From: Asinibacterium sp. OR53
Lineage (GTDB): Bacteria > Bacteroidota > Bacteroidia > Chitinophagales > Chitinophagaceae
Length of the DNA: 64,000 nucleotides
Assembly (NCBI RefSeq): GCF_000515315.1
Contig: NZ_KI911562.1
Span: 620,001 to 684,000 of the forward strand
Reading direction: 5' to 3'
Made by a program: the position numbers and the translations under genes. This document shows positions 43,232-54,530 of this stretch, piece by piece. Each line of letters opens with the position of its first letter. The stretch's first letter is position 1. The notes under the pieces are model-generated. The model ran no database searches. It saw only the letters and a program-made list of their open reading frames with translations, and was not told where the DNA came from.

Positions 43232-45778
43232 TTATTTACCCGTAGCCAGCTCACCTGCAGCCACCCCTAAAAAAATGTAGTCGGCACAACCGCCCACCGT
43301 TACCTCGTTCTCTCCCCAGAAAAAAGGCCAATCTTCTTTGTTCTCAGGAAAATCCGGTTTTAAAATCAATATGCCCGGCACAATGCCGCCCGCAATAAAA
43401 CTGAAATTTGCCCGGTTGTTGCCGTAGGTAATTTTCTTTGATACCGTTCCAACAGAGGAAACAAAAGAGATGTTGGAATAAGGATGACAGCCAAAAATAT
43501 AATTTAATCCTCTATACACATATTCAGGTGTGATGATATCGGGGAAGTATTTGTTTGCATAATAATTAGTAGCCGCAAAATTTACTACGCCGCCACTGCC
43601 ACCCCATCCTCCTAAAGCAATGGGCACACCATAAGGATTTTGTTTGGCGTATTCATCACACAGCGCTTTCAGTTTTACCACATAGTCGCGTAATTTCTTT
43701 TTATACACATCATCCATGTAGGGATAAGCCTGCAAGGCTTGCTTGATGCCTGGTGATGAAACATTCCGGTCGAGTATTTGCCAAATTGCTTGTTTGAATA
43801 AAGTGGCGTATTGTTCTTCTTTAGTGGTGATGTATAACTGAAGCGCGGCAGCAGTTTTTACACTTCTTCCAAATATGACCCCAAAGTGAGAAGTATCTGT
43901 TCTGGTCTCGTCTTCATCCCACAGTTGCTTTGCATAGAACAGGCATTGTTGGGATAGTGTATCATTATACCCTTTCAATACCCGGCTGGCAGCCGCCAAA
44001 CTAGCCGCTGTGCTGTAATCCAGCAATATGTTCCGCTCTGTAAATGCCCACCGGTCGTCCATTGTACCGCTCGATTTACCATCGGATTGATATGGTTTTA
44101 AATTAGGATTGTAAGGAAGATTATCGGTTTCATTAATCGCATCGCCTAAATGATGGTATTGATGCAAATTAGGAACGACAATGCCTCTAACCGGGTGCCC
44201 GATATTTTTTACCTGGGCCACCATATTCAATGTGCCATGCTCTATCTGTTGCAGCATATCCGGCTTACCATCAGGCCGGTGAATGTCTACATAACGGGTC
44301 GGATAATCAACAAAAGTTTCGTCTCGTTGCGGTCTGAATTTTTCCCAGGCATCAACAAGGCTTGAAACAGCCTCGCAATGGGAGCCGGTTTGAATATCAA
44401 AATCGCCGGCATCAAACCAGCCGCCAACATTCAGCCCGGGAATATGTTCCAGCGGCTTGTATTTGGTTTGGGTAGACGGACCCATACTATACCCATCGAA
44501 GTGTACATGATTTACCGGCGCCTGCAAAGCATCGTCTAAGAAGGGTGCGCCGTGCCATACCCGATAAGCTTCATTCACTTCCATATGATCCATCTGCACA
44601 GGGAACCATACATCCAATGTTGGATGCCAGATATTTTCATACACATTGGAAGCAATGGAAAATGTATTCGTTTTTTGATTGCCATATTGAATGAAATAAA
44701 GTCCCGGCTCTTTTACCGCACTGAAATCGAATTTTGCATAGTTATAGCGCAGGTATTGTCCCCAAACTTTTACTTCACTTTTCAGCTTTTCTACATATTT
44801 GCCATCCGGCGTAACCTGAAATAAAGATGCGGCTTTTAAAGGAGTATCATTTTTATCCATTTCAATCACAGCCGTTTTTTCCTGGCTGGGGTTATAACCC
44901 ACCTGTGAAAATGCTATCACCGGTGCGCGTTTCCAGTTTGGAATAGCATTTGGCTCGAGGTACCAGGTTAATACTTTTCCGGTTTTGTTTACCGGCAGTA
45001 AACTACGTACAATAAACCATCCGTTTTGTCCCAGGTTTCGGCCATCAAACAGCAGCAGATCGGCATCTTTTGCTTGAATCCGCACCCCACGTTCGGGATC
45101 TTCCGGCGCCATCACAATGGTTTTACCGCTTACCAAAGGATCGGGCACAATAAATTCGCCCCTGCCCCGGTCGTCAAATGTAGTGTGACCGGCGAACTGT
45201 GGTATCTTTTTACTAATGGGTTCAATCTGTGTATTGCTGAAGGGATATAAGGGGAAATTACCCGGCTTACCATCCATTAAGTACGATTTGCCAAAATAAG
45301 CCGAAGGCAAAAACTCCATATTAAATCCGGCATTGCCTGCGAGTTTTTCCGGCAATGGCTTATCCAAATACACGCTGATTTCTACGCCTTTATCTTTTGC
45401 GGTAACTACCAGCCTTGACGTAAAATCAAACTCTTTATATATCAGTGTTGCTTCAATCGTATTACTGGCTTTATCTACTTTTCGGCCAGACAGCACCGGA
45501 ACCAGATCCCATTGCTCAGGGGTATTTTGCAGCCGAACGGCACCGCCGGTTGCCGTTCGCACGCCATGATGAATGATCTCAATACCGGCAGTTTTTTCAT
45601 CGAAAAACATGCCGTTATATTGACTATTAAAAACAAACACATTCACGCCCGGCTTTTCAAAATAACCTGACTCGTTTATTTCCAGCTTTTGACAAAAAGA
45701 ATGACGGGCGGACAGTAAAAAACAAATTACCAGCGTAAAGCCTATCGGTAATTTTTTGAGTGCGTTGCAGATTTGCAT
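43232..45778 (-). CDS. Long GH9 glycosidase with extra N-terminal domain
   Basis: An 848-residue exported enzyme. After a signal peptide (about 1-28) comes an all-beta region of about 260 residues of unrecognised type. A CelD_N-like Ig domain follows (about 290-385, beginning IAFSQVGYNPSQ), then the GH9 (alpha/alpha)6 catalytic domain (about 390-845). Catalytic candidates are the Asp pair in GGWFDAGDFD and the Glu in WGENEVTVGGCADYI. It is about 250 residues longer than the plain GH9 at 20.9-22.7 kb. In a xylan-type locus its substrate may be mixed-linkage glucan, xyloglucan or a xylo-oligosaccharide; this is inference. Confidence 0.83.
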   Translation of the reverse strand: MQICNALKKLPIGFTLVICFLLSARHSFCQKLEINESGYFEKPGVNVFVFNSQYNGMFFDEKTAGIEIIHHGVRTATGGAVRLQNTPEQWDLVPVLSGRKVDKASNTIEATLIYKEFDFTSRLVVTAKDKGVEISVYLDKPLPEKLAGNAGFNMEFLPSAYFGKSYLMDGKPGNFPLYPFSNTQIEPISKKIPQFAGHTTFDDRGRGEFIVPDPLVSGKTIVMAPEDPERGVRIQAKDADLLLFDGRNLGQNGWFIVRSLLPVNKTGKVLTWYLEPNAIPNWKRAPVIAFSQVGYNPSQEKTAVIEMDKNDTPLKAASLFQVTPDGKYVEKLKSEVKVWGQYLRYNYAKFDFSAVKEPGLYFIQYGNQKTNTFSIASNVYENIWHPTLDVWFPVQMDHMEVNEAYRVWHGAPFLDDALQAPVNHVHFDGYSMGPSTQTKYKPLEHIPGLNVGGWFDAGDFDIQTGSHCEAVSSLVDAWEKFRPQRDETFVDYPTRYVDIHRPDGKPDMLQQIEHGTLNMVAQVKNIGHPVRGIVVPNLHQYHHLGDAINETDNLPYNPNLKPYQSDGKSSGTMDDRWAFTERNILLDYSTAASLAAASRVLKGYNDTLSQQCLFYAKQLWDEDETRTDTSHFGVIFGRSVKTAAALQLYITTKEEQYATLFKQAIWQILDRNVSSPGIKQALQAYPYMDDVYKKKLRDYVVKLKALCDEYAKQNPYGVPIALGGWGGSGGVVNFAATNYYANKYFPDIITPEYVYRGLNYIFGCHPYSNISFVSSVGTVSKKITYGNNRANFSFIAGGIVPGILILKPDFPENKEDWPFFWGENEVTVGGCADYIFLGVAAGELATGK

Positions 45779-45815
45779 TTTTTGATTATTGTAAACATGA
45801 AAAAAATATCCAAAA

Positions 45816-46664
<849 letters not shown>

Positions 46665-46760
46665 CTATTTTCCTGTTTGTAGTTGTAAGATGGTTACGGA
46701 ATAAGGATCCAGCGACCGGGTAAACGCCGTGGCTACACCATTAACTGTTGTTGCATGCAT
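46665..46760 (-). pseudogene. C-terminal remnant of a glycosidase
   Basis: A 31-codon open stretch ends in TAG between GH10 and the esterase gene. It reads TTVNGVATAFTRSLDPYSVT in its middle and ends ILQLQTGK. The SLDPYSVTILQL pattern is the usual last beta strand of the C-terminal sandwich of clan-A glycosidases such as GH51 arabinofuranosidases. The rest of the gene is absent, since GH10 ends only 26 bases away. It is best explained as a deletion scar of a lost locus member. Confidence 0.5.
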
Positions 46761-46786
46761 ACCGCTTTTTCTTAATTTTTTCCTGG

Positions 46787-47887
46787 TTAAAAATTTACCA
46801 CATCCCAATACACTTTTTTGGATTTCCGGTTCACATCGAAGAGCAACGGGTAATTTTTTCTTCCCCTGCCATCCAGCCAAGTGTAACGGTCGCTCAGATT
46901 CCAGAAGGTTACTCCGGTTATCTTGTTTTTGTTTTGCCGCAATATGCCAAATATCATTTTGTATTTTTCTCTTTGCGGTTCTTCCATTGCAGCAGTAAAG
47001 CCGGTAGCGGTATCCCTGCGTTGTCCCTGGATTAATTGCCCACCCTGCCTGCCTGCATAAACAGATACGTCTAACTCTGTTACCTGCACTTGCAATCCCA
47101 GCGAAGAAAACATTTGGATAGACTTTTCCAGTTCTTCCTTCGAAGGATTGTTGATGGACCAATGGCCTTGTAATCCCACACCATGGATAGGAATTCCCGC
47201 TTCTTTTAATTTTTTTACCATCTGGTAAATCTTTTCTCTTTTTTTCGGGTTTTCCGTATTGTAATCATTATAGAAAAGAACTGCCTTTGGATCAGCCGCA
47301 TGGGCATATTCAAATGCTTTGGCGATAAATTCTTCGCCACAGATTTTATACCATGCTGAGTAACGATAGAACACAGAATCCCTGTCATCAATTGCTTCAT
47401 TCACCACATCCCAACCATATATATAATCTTTGTAACGCTTCACAACCGTCGTAATATGGTCTTTCAATCGTTGCAGCAACACCTCTTTTGAAACCGTATC
47501 ACCTTTTTCATTTTTAAACATCCAGGATGGCGCCTGCGCATGCCAGCACAAGTTGTGCCCCCGTAACCGCATGCTGTGTTTCTTTGCAAACGCAGCAATC
47601 GAGTCGGCGTCTTTCCAGTAGTAATCGCTTTCTCTGGGGTGAATGGGCCCCATTTTCATGGCGTTTTCAGCAGTAAGGCTGTTGAATTGCGTAACGATTA
47701 ATGCCGAATCCTCGCCATGCAGCATTCGAGGTGTAACCGCAACGCCTATTGGAAAATAATCTTTGTAGTAATCTTTCAATGCTTTGGTTGCATTGGATTT
47801 TGATTGTATTATTCTTCCACTACTGGTGCAAAAGCCAAACAAGAGAGAAATGGGAATGGCGATTAATAGGGATTTAAATGTATTCAT
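46787..47887 (-). CDS. GH10 endo-1,4-beta-xylanase, lipoprotein
   Basis: Endo-acting xylanase of 366 residues, cutting the xylan main chain into oligosaccharides. ATG at 47887 is chosen because it begins a lipoprotein signal with lipobox LLFGFC, so the enzyme is probably membrane-anchored, perhaps on the cell surface. The (beta/alpha)8 domain (about 45-366) contains LRGHNLCWHAQ, the acid/base Glu164 in WDVVNEA and the nucleophile Glu271 in QVTELDVS. No extra carbohydrate-binding module is present. It is the only clear endo-xylanase in the window and fixes the probable substrate of the locus. Confidence 0.93.
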   Translation of the reverse strand: MNTFKSLLIAIPISLLFGFCTSSGRIIQSKSNATKALKDYYKDYFPIGVAVTPRMLHGEDSALIVTQFNSLTAENAMKMGPIHPRESDYYWKDADSIAAFAKKHSMRLRGHNLCWHAQAPSWMFKNEKGDTVSKEVLLQRLKDHITTVVKRYKDYIYGWDVVNEAIDDRDSVFYRYSAWYKICGEEFIAKAFEYAHAADPKAVLFYNDYNTENPKKREKIYQMVKKLKEAGIPIHGVGLQGHWSINNPSKEELEKSIQMFSSLGLQVQVTELDVSVYAGRQGGQLIQGQRRDTATGFTAAMEEPQREKYKMIFGILRQNKNKITGVTFWNLSDRYTWLDGRGRKNYPLLFDVNRKSKKVYWDVVNF

Positions 47888-47906
47888 AAACATGATTGTA
47901 CAATCT

Positions 47907-50396
47907 TTATTGAGAAACCTTATCCATAATATGGAAGTAATCGAAATCTGCAAACCCACCTGCATGCTTAGTAGCATAATTAAACAATCCAAAACGGTAA
48001 CCCATAAAATGCGGAATGGTGTACGTCATTTTTAATTGCATGCCAATTGGAGTCCAGGTTTTACCATTGAGACTGTAAAAGAAATCGGCGCCATCTTTTC
48101 TATTCGTAAAGTCACAGTTGGCTTTAAAGTAAACTGTTTTTTGTGTGAGTGGAATAGCCTGCGTTTCTACCGGTTTTCTGCCTGTTGCGTTGATCATAAT
48201 AATCGATTTACGATTGCCTTCCACTCTTACGCCAACCATAGCATAATTTTTTTGCAACAGGCATAATCCTGCAAAGTCACCGTCTTTCATATTCGAAACG
48301 TCTAGCGATGTACTACCGGAACATACAGGGCCAATGGTACGTTGTGTTAATGTGTTCCTTGCCAATAGAAACGATGTATCAATCCGCCCGGTTTTCAAAC
48401 GCAGATAGCCTTTTCTTGCTGTAACAGACCAAAGTTCATTATCCGGATTATGGTTCCATTGCCAAACCAGCGGCAATGCAGGTTCCCCTTTTTTCCGGGT
48501 AAATTCATCTGACGCAACAATGCCTGGTATCAAGGATTGGTTGGGGGGAAGATCAAGTGTTTCAGGAACTTTTCCGTTGACGCTCAATATTGGCCAGCCA
48601 TCTTCCCATTTCACAGGAACCAGATAAGGAATACGGCCCACAGCGCCGTAATCTCGAAACAGGTAGGCAAACCACTCGCCTTTGGGTGTGCTAATAAGAC
48701 CTCCCTGCGCTACACCCAAATCCTGCAGTGCCACCTTGCCTTCATAAGGGCCGGTAATTTTATCCGCACGATGAATAACAACTGTGCGCATTCCGCCCCT
48801 TGGCCAGGTGATGTTGAAGAGATAATACCTGCCGTTTACTTTAAAGAGTTGCGAACCTTCTCCCAAACCACTGGGGGCAATAGTTTCGCTGGCTTGAGCT
48901 GTATTTTCAATGATCACCTGGTGTATGCCATCTTGTTTTACACCAGTGACATCTGCGTTTAATTCAAGAAGTGTTATTTTTTTATTGCCGTAGATGAGAT
49001 AAACTTTTCCATCGTCATCAAAGAACAAAGAATGATCGTGGTAAGCCGGAGCGAAAGACACGGCTTTCCATGGTCCCTTTTCAATGTTTGTTGTTGAATA
49101 GATATGTGTTTTACCACTTGTTGCTGCAAAGGTGGAAACGTAATATGTGCCGTTATGATAACGAATGCTGCTGGCCCATGAGCCCCTGCCATAAGTGGAC
49201 TTCCCATTTACCAGATTCATGTCGTCATTACTGATTAAAGTGTCATAAGCATAGTTTACGATTTTCCAGTTGACAAGATCTTTCGATTTCATGATCGGCA
49301 CACCCGGACTCAGGTGCATGGTGGTACTGCTCATGTAATACGTATCGCCTACACAAATCATCGACATATCCGGCACATCGGCATAAATGACCGGGTTGTG
49401 CGCCTGCTTATCTTGTGTTGAAAGCCCGGTGGAAAGAGCACCCTTCACCGGGCTTACCCCTTTTGTTGTTTGTATGATCTTTTGAATGGTTCCGTCCGGA
49501 TTGTAATACATATAATCGACGCAGATCGATCGGCGGTAGCTGCCTCCTGTTGGAAGTGCCCCGTTGTGGTAAAAGAAATAGGAGTTCCCTTTGTAATCAA
49601 TAATGCCCGGATGGGTTGTAAAACTATTGGGTACATTTTCCTGTATAATGCCTCTGTATTGCCACGGCCCTGTAATATTCGTGGCCGTGCAGTATTCAAT
49701 CATCTCCGGTTTAGTACCTGCACTTGCATAAACCAGGTAATACAAGCCCTTGCGTTTGTACACCCAAGGACCTTCAATGTAATGCTCGGGTTTAAAAGTA
49801 GAAATTGGGCCATCCGTTTCAATCATATTTTCCTTCAGCTTTATGTATCTGCAACTGCCATTACCCCAAAAGAGATAAGCCTGTCCGTCATCGTCAATAA
49901 AAACAGTAGGGTCGATATCATCCCAGGGATGTTTCATATCGGTGGTCATTTCGTTAACGATCAATGCCTTGCCGATTGCGTCTTTGAAAGGGCCTGTTGG
50001 TCTGTCCGAAACAGCAACACCTATTGCAGCACCACCATTGCTGTTGCTGTCCTTTTTATGGAAGGTGGCCACATACCAATAAAATTTGCCGTTCCGTTCA
50101 ATGCACTGCGCAGCATAGGCATCGCCGGTAGCCCAGGAAAAGGTCTGTGGCGACAAGAGCGCTCCATAGTCTTTCCAATGAACCATATCAGTGGATGAGA
50201 AAACATGCCAGTCAGGCATTTTATAATTGGTGGCGGTTACGGATGCGGTATCGTGCCCCGTATACAAGAACACTGTGTCGTGATAAACCATCGGCGCCGG
50301 ATCGGCAGTAAATATGTGGGTGATGATTGGATTTTGCGCAAACAATTGCAGCATACACATGCAGCCGACAATTGTCAGGATGATTTTTCCTTTCAT
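47907..50396 (-). CDS. Tandem GH43-GH43 fusion glycosidase
   Basis: An 829-residue exported protein with two complete GH43 propellers in one chain. Domain 1 (about 22-330) has IFTADPAPMVYHD, DDIDPTVFIDDDG and YIEGPWVYKR. Domain 2 (from about 334, to about 600) has NPVIYADVPDMSMICVGD, the HDHSLFFDDDG region and GEGSQLFKVNGRYY. A C-terminal concanavalin-like sandwich (about 628-829) is typical of GH43 xylosidases. Each half has its own set of the three acidic residues, so two activities, for example arabinofuranosidase plus xylosidase, are plausible. ATG at 50396 starts the signal peptide; an upstream in-frame TTG was rejected. Confidence 0.87.
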   Translation of the reverse strand: MKGKIILTIVGCMCMLQLFAQNPIITHIFTADPAPMVYHDTVFLYTGHDTASVTATNYKMPDWHVFSSTDMVHWKDYGALLSPQTFSWATGDAYAAQCIERNGKFYWYVATFHKKDSNSNGGAAIGVAVSDRPTGPFKDAIGKALIVNEMTTDMKHPWDDIDPTVFIDDDGQAYLFWGNGSCRYIKLKENMIETDGPISTFKPEHYIEGPWVYKRKGLYYLVYASAGTKPEMIEYCTATNITGPWQYRGIIQENVPNSFTTHPGIIDYKGNSYFFYHNGALPTGGSYRRSICVDYMYYNPDGTIQKIIQTTKGVSPVKGALSTGLSTQDKQAHNPVIYADVPDMSMICVGDTYYMSSTTMHLSPGVPIMKSKDLVNWKIVNYAYDTLISNDDMNLVNGKSTYGRGSWASSIRYHNGTYYVSTFAATSGKTHIYSTTNIEKGPWKAVSFAPAYHDHSLFFDDDGKVYLIYGNKKITLLELNADVTGVKQDGIHQVIIENTAQASETIAPSGLGEGSQLFKVNGRYYLFNITWPRGGMRTVVIHRADKITGPYEGKVALQDLGVAQGGLISTPKGEWFAYLFRDYGAVGRIPYLVPVKWEDGWPILSVNGKVPETLDLPPNQSLIPGIVASDEFTRKKGEPALPLVWQWNHNPDNELWSVTARKGYLRLKTGRIDTSFLLARNTLTQRTIGPVCSGSTSLDVSNMKDGDFAGLCLLQKNYAMVGVRVEGNRKSIIMINATGRKPVETQAIPLTQKTVYFKANCDFTNRKDGADFFYSLNGKTWTPIGMQLKMTYTIPHFMGYRFGLFNYATKHAGGFADFDYFHIMDKVSQ

Positions 50397-50447
50397 TATA
50401 TTCAATTATGCAATGATTAATGTGGTTTTGAAAAAAAGCTATGCACA

Positions 50448-52373
<1,926 letters not shown>

Positions 52374-52398
52374 TTATGAAAAATTTTATGGTGATCGT

Positions 52399-54426
52399 TC
52401 ATATTATACGAGGATTTGAAGATTTATTTGACCGAAAGCGAATCGAACGGACAGACACGTCTCCTGCACTTCCTTTCGGAAACTTCACAAATACAGCATG
52501 ATGTCCTGAAACATTCTTCACTGCTTTGGCAAATACCTTCCAATTATTTTTGCCCCCTGTTGCGGTAATGGGTATTGTTGCAATAAGCTTTCCTGTTGTT
52601 AAATCATCCAGCCAAATTTCAAGGTTTGCTTTTGTTTTTGAAGAAGCGAGCACTTCAACAACAGATGCCACATTTTTATCCCTGCCCAGTTCAACACCTG
52701 AAATCATAAACCAGCCGCCAAGCAGTGAATTATTGGTAACCATTTTTTCTGCACCCCGGCTGATGGTTTCCACACCGTAGTAATTGCTGTAGCCTGCAGC
52801 AGGGAGAGAAGAAAATCCATCTTTGCACACAAACAGATCAAAGTCGGCGGGTTTGCCTTCGGCAAACAAGCCAATGCTTGTTCCCACCCATGAATTCCAA
52901 TTGGGTTGTGCCTTATCCAAATTTACAGAACTGATGGACGATCCGACAGGTGTCCATTTTTTTCCATCGCCGCTGCAAAAAGCAGTCAAGTTATGCTCGG
53001 CTCTAACTAATTTCAGCCAAACCACATTACCGAACGAATTGGCTATTTCATGTGTTGTTGTATCGAAATTGAAAATAATTTTTTTTCCGCCATCATAACC
53101 ACTGTAAAGCCGTACAAAAATTCTTTGGTTTCCGTTGGTCAGATAGATCCCTGCTTTTGAAGTTGAATTCGCGGCATTGAGGTCAACCCTTGTTACTGCA
53201 GCATAATAGTGACCTGTCTCTTTTTGCACAATATGTGTCCTCTCTGTACCCGGACTGAGCCGCAGCCAGCCCTTTCTTGCGGAAAGAGAATATTGTGCTG
53301 CCGCTTTTTGGGTTAAAAAATGCCAGCATAGATTTAAGGAATCCTTGTCGAAATAATCAGAGTCTGCGCTGCGCCACAGAATGCCCGATTGCGGAAGATT
53401 GGGTTTTACCAACGGTTCGCTTGTAGGCGCCACACCCCAGGGACGGTCGCCCTCCCAAATCACCTGGTACAATGATGTCTGACGGCCCATACCCGACCAG
53501 TCATCATTAGCTTTCCGTTCATAGCTCTGACCAATCGTCCACCAGGTGCCGTCAGACAATTGAACAGGCGCGGCGATATGGTTTGGACTTCTGAAAGCAG
53601 TATTGGTATCAGTAATCGGTTTAAAGAAGCTTCCAAGTCTTTCCCATTTAGTAGAATCACTTGTCAATGCAGAAGTCCGCAACACATATTGTCCGCCCGA
53701 TACATCCCCTGCCGGAAAATAATAATAATAACCATTGCGTTTGCACATCACCGGCCCTTCAGCCCAACTGTATTGCAAATTGGCATTGATCCAATCCAAA
53801 TTAATAACGGTGTCTGTTAGCTGTCCGTCTCTTCCAATTGCCTGAATCCGGTTTACTTTCTGGCCATTTTTTATCACCATGTATGGCTTACCATTATCAT
53901 CAACAAAAATGGAGTTATCATAGCCAAGATTTCCTGTAGAAGGATTGGTTTTTACCTGTACCGGAGTCGACCAGGGCCCTTTGGGTGAAGGGGCTTTGGA
54001 AAACCACTGGCCATTGGACGAAAAATAAATCCAGTAAGAACCATAGAAATAAGTAATAGCTCCCTGCCATATTCCCGCCGATGGCCGGTCCGTAACAAAC
54101 TTTGCTTTTGCAGGTGGAACTACCCGGCTGATCACTTCCCAATGCACTAAATCTCTCGAATGATAAATGGGCAGATAAGGTGTAAAATGAAAACTTGAAC
54201 CGCAATGATAAAAATCATCGCCCACTTTCAGCAAAGTGGGATCCGGGTAGTCGCCGGGTAATACAGGGTTCACATAGGTTTTCACATGGGTATAAAAAAC
54301 CGACGAATCGAAGGCCGGCGAATTTCTTTTGATACCCGCTATAAGGTTCAATGCTTTTTGAGCCATTGGGGCGTTATTCAATCCTAATAAATACAGGCAA
54401 GCAAATACAATAACTCTAAAACACAT
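52399..54426 (-). CDS. GH43 glycosidase with C-terminal sandwich domains
   Basis: A 675-residue exported enzyme, signal peptide about 1-22. The GH43 propeller (about 53-350) starts NPVLPGDYPDPTLLKVGDDF, with base Asp62; YDNSIFVDDNG and SWAEGPVMCKRNG supply the other acids. A concanavalin-like domain (about 365-545) and a further beta-rich domain (about 555-675, CBM6-like) follow. The layout fits the GH43 beta-xylosidase/arabinofuranosidase group. It is 25 bp upstream of the double esterase gene. Confidence 0.87.
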   Translation of the reverse strand: MCFRVIVFACLYLLGLNNAPMAQKALNLIAGIKRNSPAFDSSVFYTHVKTYVNPVLPGDYPDPTLLKVGDDFYHCGSSFHFTPYLPIYHSRDLVHWEVISRVVPPAKAKFVTDRPSAGIWQGAITYFYGSYWIYFSSNGQWFSKAPSPKGPWSTPVQVKTNPSTGNLGYDNSIFVDDNGKPYMVIKNGQKVNRIQAIGRDGQLTDTVINLDWINANLQYSWAEGPVMCKRNGYYYYFPAGDVSGGQYVLRTSALTSDSTKWERLGSFFKPITDTNTAFRSPNHIAAPVQLSDGTWWTIGQSYERKANDDWSGMGRQTSLYQVIWEGDRPWGVAPTSEPLVKPNLPQSGILWRSADSDYFDKDSLNLCWHFLTQKAAAQYSLSARKGWLRLSPGTERTHIVQKETGHYYAAVTRVDLNAANSTSKAGIYLTNGNQRIFVRLYSGYDGGKKIIFNFDTTTHEIANSFGNVVWLKLVRAEHNLTAFCSGDGKKWTPVGSSISSVNLDKAQPNWNSWVGTSIGLFAEGKPADFDLFVCKDGFSSLPAAGYSNYYGVETISRGAEKMVTNNSLLGGWFMISGVELGRDKNVASVVEVLASSKTKANLEIWLDDLTTGKLIATIPITATGGKNNWKVFAKAVKNVSGHHAVFVKFPKGSAGDVSVRSIRFRSNKSSNPRII

Positions 54427-54530
54427 TTTTGATCTATATATTTCATGAACAGTGAAAGGATAAAGCTATATGGACAGTTTTCTATTTGATAGCTCATTTG
54501 TTGAAAAGCATGAGACAAATGTTTACAATT

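Noticed and set aside
46761..47162. Upstream part of the minus-strand frame that contains the glycosidase remnant
   Set aside because: This part overlaps GH10 in another frame and has no glycosidase-like sequence; only the final 31 codons look real.
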